Source: Chanos chanos (lineage: Eukaryota > Chordata > Actinopteri > Gonorynchiformes > Chanidae). From it: 64,000 nt of DNA. The stretch spans positions 27,875,841 through 27,939,840 of the forward strand of contig NC_044504.1 of assembly GCF_902362185.1 (NCBI RefSeq), written 5' to 3'. Each line of letters begins with the position of its first letter. Positions within the stretch are counted from its first letter, which is position 1. The notes beneath the pieces were generated by a model. That model made no database searches. It saw only the letters and a program-made list of their open reading frames with translations, and had not been told where the DNA came from. Positions 56,800-64,000 of this stretch are shown here, piece by piece. The translations under genes were made by a program, and so were the position numbers.

Positions 56800-58598
56800 C
56801 TCCCATAGGAAGTGTACAGAAAATGAGCTTTTCTGCTGTTCTTGCCAGACTGTCTGAAGCTACACACACGCTCCCCGTCTCTAATCCTCTCTGTCTCTGC
56901 CTCTCAGCACATAGACCAGATCATGAGCTCTCATGGGAAGCAGATCATGCAGGCCGTCACTCTCATCCTAGAGGGAGAACACAGTATAGAGGTCAAAGAG
57001 CAGGTGAGTTTTCCCTACTTTACCTCTATCCTGTTTGATTGGACCAAGTTCCTCTAAGTGGTTGCATGGAAAGTGACAGTTTTCATAGTTAAGTGTAACA
57101 ACGTCATGTTTTGGGTTTCACGAATGGGTTCAATTAAAATGTATAAATACATGACTTTATGCATTCTCACCTTCGTAACACTAGTCCCAGGTGGGCTTAA
57201 ACCTGCCTCTGCAGACGCAGAATGTACAAAGGTTTTATGGGCCGTAATTCTGGAATGCTTTTCCACTCGTCAAACACATTCATCTCTGCTCCAGACCTTG
57301 TGCATACTGGCCAACATTGCTGACGGCAACACTGCAAAGGAACTGATTATGACCAACGACGACATGCTCCAGAAGATCAAATACTACATGGTACAGTCTC
57401 TCCTTCTCTTTTTTCTGAGTCCCTTCTCTCCCCCACTCTCTTTCACAGACCCGGACTAAGGCAGCCCCTTTTTCCCCCTCTACCTTCCTTACCTCATCGG
57501 TACCTCGTCTGTTCATTCCTCTCCTTCATTCTGTTGTCTGTGCTTGTGTTTCAGGGGCATTCAAACGTGAAGCTACAGCTGGCTGCCACCTTCTGCATCT
57601 CAAACCTCATATGGAATGAGGAGGAGGGTGAGGATGGCGTGACACAGTGCGCCAAACATGGGCAGAGAGAGAAAAATAAATATAGAGGTGGATGCATGAT
57701 ATGAATGAAAGGGGGAGAAGGGGGGGGGGTTATGAACCCTTAGGTGTTCGTAACCTCCCTTTTGTGGCTGTACTGTAGAGGGTTTGTTATGATGTGGTGG
57801 AAACGTCGATGTCAGATTACATTTGGTAGATCTCAAGGGTGTGCTTGGAAAAAAAAAAAAATGATTTGGGTTGAAGGCAAAAAAAAAAAAAAAACTGGTT
57901 GAGAGCCCCTGACCTCTCTTACGGAGAAAGCCAGAGAAAGGAATAGTGTGAGGACTGTAGATGAAAAAAAAGGCAAGAGCTGGCTGTGCTTTTTTTTGTG
58001 TGTGTGTGTAGATACTCTTCACAGGCGCCTAGGACTCTTACAGGAAAATTACAGTGGAGCAACGATAGAAAGTTGCAGAAAGTGTGCAGATTTACAGAAT
58101 GATCCAAAATAACTGTGGATGTGATGTGGGTGGAATTCGTGCATTGTTTGTGTTTTGAGTCTGCAAGGACAGAATGTGTCCTAGTCTATTGGCGAGGAGT
58201 AAATGTCCTGCTCTCCCTCAATGACTGAATGTGAATGTTTCTCTCTCTCTCTCTCTCCTTTCAGGTTCTCAGGAGAGACAGGATAAACTGAGGGAATTAG
58301 GCTTTGTAGATATCCTCCATAAACTCACCCAGGCCTCAGACCCCAGCCTGTGTGACAGGTAAAAGGACACACACGCACTGGGCAGAACCGACTGACACAC
58401 ACACACATCACAAAGCCACTCTCACACTCTTACACGAATCCAGATTCGTTTGAACACGACCTGTCAGAGCTCAAACACACATGCACGCTTGGCCAGCTGT
58501 TACTGTGGTATTTGTCAGAGCTGAGTTATGTGGAGTTGAATTGAACTCTCTCCTCTCTCTTAAGGGCAAAGACAGCGATGCAGCAGTATTTGGCATGA
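47480..58598 (+). CDS. armc8: Armadillo repeat-containing protein 8 (CTLH/GID ubiquitin ligase subunit)
   Basis: Scaffold subunit of the CTLH E3 ligase, orthologous to yeast Gid5, which holds substrate receptors. Twenty-two exons: 47480–47524, 49452–49528, 50375–50446, 51214–51356, 51518–51615, 51834–51926, 52193–52273, 52396–52471, 52844–52934, 53116–53176, 53461–53661, 54198–54293, 55374–55456, 55584–55665, 55835–55921, 56084–56176, 56612–56761, 56908–57003, 57295–57390, 57555–57627, 58265–58358, 58565–58598. All phases agree; 673 aa, the length of the long human isoform. The product is armadillo repeats throughout. Near-identical segments include [89 protein letters not shown] and [14 protein letters not shown]. 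Intron 12 ends in twelve 88-bp tandem units. Exon 9 is preceded by an alternating GT/GC tract. Confidence 0.97.
51658..51679. repeat. (CA)n microsatellite in armc8 intron 5
   Basis: Short CA dinucleotide run; another lies at 51,763–51,786 in the same intron. Confidence 0.9.
52119..52138. repeat. (GT)n microsatellite in armc8 intron 6
   Basis: Short GT dinucleotide run. Confidence 0.9.
52779..52840. repeat. Alternating GT/GC tract before armc8 exon 9
   Basis: (GT)n, then about fourteen GC steps, then (GT)n with a TTTA interruption, ending three bases before the exon 9 acceptor CAG. Strict purine–pyrimidine alternation over 52,779–52,822 is the classic Z-DNA-forming pattern. The usual pyrimidine tract is missing on the sense strand. 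Confidence 0.9.
54352..55410 (+). repeat. Twelve 88-bp tandem units carrying a 3' splice site and the start of armc8 exon 13
   Basis: The period is exactly 88 bp. Each unit has about 52 bp of intron ending in TGTCTTCCCATAG, then the first ~36 bp of exon 13 (starting ATCACAGAGACAGAG). Acceptors fall before 54406, 54494, 54582, 54670, 54758, 54846, 54934, 55022, 55110, 55198, 55286 and 55374; only 55374 continues into the full exon with its donor at 55,457. Units differ at a handful of positions (ATAGTG, ATATTG or ATAGTA after the exon part; AAACC or AATCC; CCCTG or CTCTG). Exon-derived parts are almost invariant, with one change seen in the unit starting at 54,934. Such uniformity implies recent expansion or ongoing homogenisation. 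Confidence 0.97.
55525..55566. repeat. (CT)n tract in armc8 intron 13
   Basis: A CT dinucleotide run that merges into the polypyrimidine tract of the exon 14 acceptor. Confidence 0.9.
56767..56794. repeat. (CT)n tract after armc8 exon 17
   Basis: A CT dinucleotide run starting directly after the exon 17 donor. Confidence 0.9.
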
Positions 58599-61500
58599 CA
58601 CAGAGGAACAGCCGGATGTCATCTTACTAACAGTCGCTGGGAGGACGCAACCTCCGCCATCTTTACTTTGATGTTTCTTCTTAACGTTTCAGTTTTTTTG
58701 GTTTTGTTTTGTTGCACAAGACACCTTTTTGAGCTGAGGCAAAGACTCCCCTTATCTTGAAACCTGGGAGAACAACACAGTTGCCAGGGGCAACACCACA
58801 CCATGACGGTTAATGGGCTTTCAGGTTATGTTAACTCATATTTTTGTGTTTAACTTGTGGAAGATTACTTTTGTTTTGTTTTTATTTTGGACTTGACGTG
58901 AAGAAAATGACTTTTATTCCCCACGTGTTCTACTGCGCAAACCAGTGGTTTTGAAGCTTAGGTGCTTTGGGACTCTCTTTGGAGAAGATTTTGAATCTTT
59001 GAAATCTAAGCTAATGGACTGTATTATGGCAGGGTCAACGGAGCGTAGTCTCCTTGTTAAATTTGATTTTTGCAGATTAATTAATTATTGATATTATCAC
59101 TATTATTATTTTAAGAGGGGCGTTGACAGAAAACAATGGAGAAAAAGAGAGCCTGCTCATATTTTTTTTCTGTGTTTTTCTTTTGTTTTGTGGACACATA
59201 CCTCGTAAATATATATTATATATATATAAATATAAATATATAAATATATTTTTTGGATTTTTTTTTTTATCCCCACCCATTTCTTTTTTTTTTTTTTTTT
59301 TTTTTTTTTTTCTTGCTCCTGTGTGCTTCCGTTTTCTGTGAAGTGAAGTGAGTGTGTGCGAGGAAATATCTGGATTAAAGAAGGCAGGGGGGGAGGGAGG
59401 TTCTGTGCTGCTCCAAACCCTCCCTGTTCCATGAGAGAGAATGCATAGGATAAAACTGACCCTCTAAAGACGGCTTTTGCCTCTTTCCCCATTTTGGTTT
59501 ATGGTTTGTTTTCCTTTGCCAAAATCAGCCCCCTTTGAACCTTTTGAACTCCAGCAGATGATCCCTCTTTTGAAGTTCTGATAGAATGAATGTTTCCACT
59601 GAAATATATGCAGACCTTTGCCATGGAGCTGAATACTGAATGTGTGTCTTTTTTTCGTGGGAGGGGAGGGCAAGATAAGATTAGTAATATTATTGTTTTC
59701 GATCAATTTGTGGTCTGTATGTTGATTATCAAAACTAAGTGGGCATAAATTAACAGATGGGTGATGCTTGGCACAGATGTGGGTTCACCAGTCACCTTAT
59801 TCAGGAGGCGTTCACTTCTGTTCAACTTCAGGTAAACAGCTTCACTTTTTCTTCTGAGGAGACTCAAGGTGAGGTCAAATAAAAAGGCAAAGCCACTGTC
59901 TAAGAGGACATCAAACAAACAAACAAGGCTACAACCTCAACACACTGACCTTTATGCGCGTCACCTCCCCAACCCCTACAAAGAGCACAGATGCATGTGT
60001 TCTTATAAAACAACACCTTTTTATTCATTTATATTTTTTTCCTCATGTGTAGTTCTGGTAAAGGTCGTTACAGTTAATAAAATACATCTGTTTTCCTGCT
60101 TCCCCTCCACTGTAATATATGCAGGCACATTTCTCATGCAAATAGATGGGACATGCAGGTACCCCGACACCCCCACCCCCCCACCCACAGCCCGAAAATC
60201 TTTGGACCCCTTTTCATAATGGAACTGCTTGTAACACACACCCACATCTCCAAATTGATACCCCCAAGCCTGTCCAAATTTGAATTAAAAAAAAAAAATC
60301 TTCATCCATTCTACGATGAATAATCATGTGCCCCTCCTCTGCTTATCTGAGCAAGCACATCTAGATTGCCAGAGGCAGGTCAATCAGAAGTCAATGCAGG
60401 GAACACTAACTCCAGCACTCTGGTGAAGATGGGGGGGGGGGGTGATGTCCGGTTAGTTGGAGTGACCGGTGAACATTAGTGAACTGTGACTGTCAGAGTG
60501 TGCAAAGAAAAGAATTCTCATGAACTTTGTCCCACTGGTTTTGGTCCTAGTGGAGTGTCAGCATCTCCGTTTCTCATAAAGACTTTGAGTGAGACGACAG
60601 GTCCACGATGTTGGGTCTGAAGTCTGAAATCGGCTCAGTCTGGGAGTTTTTTTTTTTTTTTTTTTGCCTCTCTGATTTAGTTAGATGGCGTAAGTCTTGA
60701 AGTAAAACTCCACGATATTTTAACCATTGTAAGAATCTCAAGCTTTCTCCTTTTTAAACATGGCAATAAGAAAATAAATACATAATAAATGAATAAATAA
60801 ATAAATAAGCTCCTCTCTGGGATAAAAGTGCTGTGGTCACTGTCATGATCACCGATGGAACCGTAACCATGGTGAAACAGAATGAAAGACGACACGAGAA
60901 GGTAGAACAATGGTGATCGGGTGGTTTTAGGAGAAGGCACGCATGGTTAGATGGCTAAAGCTGTGTAATATTATTTGCCCATACGTGTGTGTGTGTGTGT
61001 GTGTGCGTGTTTGTTAACTGTCATTGCCCAAACTAATCAAGTTTCATCACCCAGACTCTACTCCATTCACTGTATAGCAAGCCAATTGGCCAGACCTAAA
61101 CGCCAGGTGTTCACTATTTGGCATACCAACGCGCTTTTGCCCATAAACAAATTGTCTTCAATCAGATATTCTACACCTTCATGCTTTCATTATAACTGTA
61201 CCCTATTTGGCATGCAAATCCTTCCTGGTTCATGCAAACATCTGCCTCTATTTGGCAGGTTAAGTACTTTGGCCCATACTCAATCAGCCCCTGTTTTGTC
61301 ATGCCAGGCTGGTGCCACGTGAACCTTAAAACATGATGGAGCACGCACTGGCTCTGATCCCGTTCTGTGTGCCACGGTGATTGTCTCAAGAACCCCAGGA
61401 TTTTGTGTACAGAGAGAAACTAGACAAACCAAGTGTCCATTATTATTATGTATGTGTTTGCGTGAGAGTAAGGAACACTTACTCTATATCATGCTTGTTA

Positions 61501-62343
61501 AATATATAACTCCAGAGCTCTTGTAGAATTAGACTATAAAGACAGACTTGTAGAGAACCTTGAAAGAGGAAAAGTGTTCAAGAGGGAAATACTGAAAAAA
61601 TTCTACTCTGAGTTTCACTGGTTGGTCAGGCAGTGGGTCAATACGGCAGGTTTTGGGTGGGGTTGAAGGGAGTCGTACATTCGCAGTCAAAATGACACTA
61701 TGTATTAATGAGGCCTTTGGCCATAAGGGAGTGACAGAGAATACACTCCACTGTGAGGTTGCATTCAGTTTGGAAATGAGAAATGCCATGATATGGTAAT
61801 GCTTTAGGGCCTTAGTTTCCCATTGAGTCTCAATGCCATCACTGATACCAATTCAATGCACTCATTTCATGTTGAGCAGACAGATCATCAATAATAAGTT
61901 AAAGAAAAAAACCTTTCAGTGTTTTTCAGCACTTCTGTGATGGTCTTAAATTGCTGTTATGCTGGATTTCACTCATTTGTTTGAAGTTCTTGCTGTTGTG
62001 CACTGCGCTAAGTGACACTACAGATCACAGCTACCTTTAATGCCTTTGGAGGAAAGAGTTGTCCATCACAAGGAGTTAGCCCCTATTTCTGAGATGATAA
62101 GGACTAGCGTGTGTGTGGGTAGGAGGTGCTTCAAGTTGATGAGTGACATGTCATCCGAGCAATAAAAAGAGGCCTTGGTGAACCTCTGCTGTCCATTTCA
62201 TTGTGTATTGAACGGGTTCAAAGTTGCTCTGTGGATGAGTGGATTGTTCTCTCCCCCTTTCTATTCTTTCTATTCTATTCTTCTGTCCTGACCCGTCACC
62301 TGGTGGTGATACCTCTCTCTCTCAGTCTCTCCCTTTCTGTTTC
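58599..62343. other. Convergent 3' regions of armc8 and the KCNH gene
   Basis: Candidate armc8 poly(A) signals are AATAAA at 59,878–59,883 and 60,076–60,081 and an ATTAAA near 59,374; which is used is unclear. On the minus strand an AATAAA at about 60,025–60,020 could end a long KCNH 3' UTR. The region holds an AT-rich stretch at 59,206–59,250, a poly-T run at 59,283–59,311, an (AAAT)n patch at about 60,773–60,808, a poly-T at 60,648–60,665 and a GT run at 60,985–61,010. No further gene is seen. Confidence 0.5.
59206..59311. repeat. AT-rich stretch and long poly-T tract
   Basis: TATA/AATA-type low-complexity DNA is followed by about 29 consecutive T residues, in the armc8 3' region. Confidence 0.85.
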
Positions 62344-63613
62344 TCACAGTGGCGGTCCTTCTTCATCAATGAAACTGATGTGCTCTGTCTGGGACTGATT
62401 GCCTGAATCCCACTCCTGCATTTCTATCTCCAGCTTTGGGGAGTCAGCTCCAGTGCTCCCCTTGGCTGCACTGGAAGTCTGCTGGGGCCATGAAGAGCCA
62501 AAGGAGGCCTGGGTGTCTCTCAGAGAGTCCAGAGAGGAGGGAGAGAGAGGAGAGGGGTGCGGACAGGAGGGAGGGGTACAAGGTGGAGGTGGGTTCAGAG
62601 GAGTGGCTGGAGATGAAGAGGAGGTGAGCCGTAATCTGCAGTCACCGGGGGAACTGCTGAGTGACGCAGGGGCTGAGCAATGGGAGGGCGGCGGGGGCGG
62701 AGTGTCCTGTGAAGGGGGTGGGGGGAGCAGCCCTCGGTTGTGACTGGCAAGACGGGAAAGGTGTGGCCCCTGACACGGAGAGAGGCAGGGTGACTGAGAA
62801 CGAGAGGAGGACATGGAGAGAGAGAAGGAAAGAGATGGGGAAGGAGTGCGTGAGACCAATGCTGGCCTGTCCTGGCCAGCCTGGGGAAAACCAGTGCTGG
62901 AGCCAAGGGAGCTACTGTTTAATTGCCCAGATCCCTTTGTTTGGATTAACTCTGGAGGCTGCACGGTGGACTTGGGTGAGCTATTGGAGCAGCCTGATGG
63001 TGGTGTCTGTGGCTGGGCTGTGGATCTTTGTGGAGGTGAGGTGGGTACGAGGCAGCTGGGGAGACTCATGCCCCCAGGGTCTGCGCTGTCCAATAGGGAG
63101 CAGGATGGCCTGAGCGGAGAGCAGGGTGGTGCTGGAGGAGGTGGGACTTGAGGCGTGGGGATGGAGGTCCCGCTGGTGCTGCAGGTCGGAGCAGTGAGCG
63201 TGGGTGATATGGCTGTCAGAAGTGGCTGAGAACCAACGAGGAGAAGAGGCCGGAGTAATCGGGCCATCTCCTGGAGCTCCTGGCTCAGCTGGGAGACTTG
63301 TTGGGACAAACTGGTCATCTGAGAATGAGAGAAATGACCTTAAGTTATCTTTAGAATGGAGGCGCAAACTGCGCCTTAAAGATCCTGTACTCTGTTTTTT
63401 TTTTTTCCAAAAGAGTGTCATTAGGTTTTCTGTGTTGTTTCATTTCACTTCCTTTGACTCCTCCCCCCAAAGATTTTTCAGCTTTTCCCCCCTCTCTCTC
63501 TCTGTGTATGTGAGTGTGTGTATTATAGTTACATCACTTAATCGTGTTTGGAAAACTCACCTCCTCACTCAGTTTAGTGATGCTCTGCCTTGTCTCCATC
63601 TGTTCTTGGCTCA
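62344..63613 (-). CDS. KCNH-family voltage-gated potassium channel, C-terminal end (partial)
   Basis: Two exons are visible. 63561–63613 encodes SQEQMETRQSITKLSEE; 62344–63318 encodes the final 324 residues and the stop. They join in phase across a GT–AG intron. The start of the second exon, SLSQQVSQLSQELQEMARLLRPLL, has heptad spacing and resembles the distal cytoplasmic coiled-coil of KCNH channels, most like the Elk group (KCNH3/4/8), after which comes a long Ser/Pro-rich low-complexity tail ending in FIDEEGPPL. Upstream exons, with the PAS, pore and cyclic-nucleotide-binding homology domains, lie beyond the right edge. The paralogue is not certain; proximity to a rab5b-like gene slightly favours KCNH3, since human RAB5B and KCNH3 share 12q13 (recalled). 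Confidence 0.65.
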
Positions 63614-63894
63614 CTACACATACACAGAGTGGAAGAAAAGTTAAATCATGGCAGTCATCTTATCTGTCTGATCTTTTTCGTTACCTTTTCTCATGTTTTT
63701 TAATCTCTCAGACACAAAGGGAGAGCACCTCTATAAAAGCAGGGATGTTACAAGAGCAGACCGGGATAGATTTCATCTTAGAGAAAGACAGGTCAGAGAG
63801 AGAGAGGGGGAAAAGCCATGTAGAATAATACATTTCCCATTTCCTTTGTATCATGCACTACATTGACTATAAACTTACATAACTCTGAGAGAAG

Positions 63895-63929
63895 TGTGTG
63901 TGTGTGTGTGTGTGCGCGTGTGTGCATGT

Positions 63930-63986
<57 letters not shown>

Positions 63987-63991
63987 TGTGC
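63895..63991. repeat. (GT)n microsatellite
   Basis: About 97 bp of mostly GT with GC and AT interruptions, probably within an intron of the KCNH gene. Confidence 0.9.
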
Positions 63992-64000
63992 TATGCACCT

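Noticed and set aside
62399-63151. Plus-strand open frames over the KCNH last exon
   Set aside because: They are antisense shadows of a long Ser/Pro-rich coding exon with biased composition.

Overview
The window looks like nuclear DNA of a ray-finned (teleost) fish. It carries vertebrate genes with short GT–AG introns, abundant (CA)n and (CT)n microsatellites, and protein sequences close to but clearly diverged from mammalian orthologues. No bacterial, organellar or CRISPR features are visible. All gene identifications rest on reading reconstructed exons against remembered vertebrate proteins; no database was searched.

Layout. Positions 1–14,920 hold no recognisable gene, only microsatellites and some low-repeat blocks that could be regulatory. 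Then come: dnajb11 (minus, 14,921–19,436, 10 exons, 360 aa), tbccd1 (plus, 20,441–23,840, 6 coding exons, 591 aa), crygs-type gamma-S crystallin (plus, 26,122–28,325, 3 exons, 177 aa), lcmt2/TYW4 (minus, 28,598–33,962, 14 exons, 673 aa), a rab5b-like gene (plus, 37,507–40,497, 5 coding exons, 214 aa), dbr1 (minus, 43,388–46,448, 8 exons, 568 aa), armc8 (plus, 47,480–58,598, 22 exons, 673 aa), and the last two exons of a KCNH potassium-channel gene (minus, 62,344–63,613) running off the right edge. In every complete gene the exon phases close to an intact reading frame.

The genes are housekeeping or tissue genes without an obvious common pathway: ER chaperoning (dnajb11), centrosome/Golgi positioning (tbccd1), lens structure (crygs), wybutosine tRNA modification (lcmt2), early endosome traffic (rab5b), lariat debranching (dbr1), the CTLH ubiquitin ligase (armc8) and excitability (kcnh). 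They sit mostly as alternating head-to-head and tail-to-tail pairs. dnajb11–tbccd1–crygs and dbr1–armc8 each match a human chromosome 3q neighbourhood (recalled), here brought together.

The most unusual structure is in armc8. Twelve near-identical 88-bp tandem units (54,352–55,410) each contain a complete 3' splice site plus the first ~36 bases of exon 13, and only the last unit is the true exon. A smaller two-copy 40-bp duplication across a 3' splice site occurs in dnajb11. Other points of note are a Tigger-like DNA transposon copy in a rab5b intron that closely resembles a mammalian repeat, two GC–AG introns, a P-loop methionine in the rab5b product, a GC/GT alternating tract replacing the pyrimidine tract of an armc8 exon, and a 14-exon lcmt2 where the human gene is intronless.
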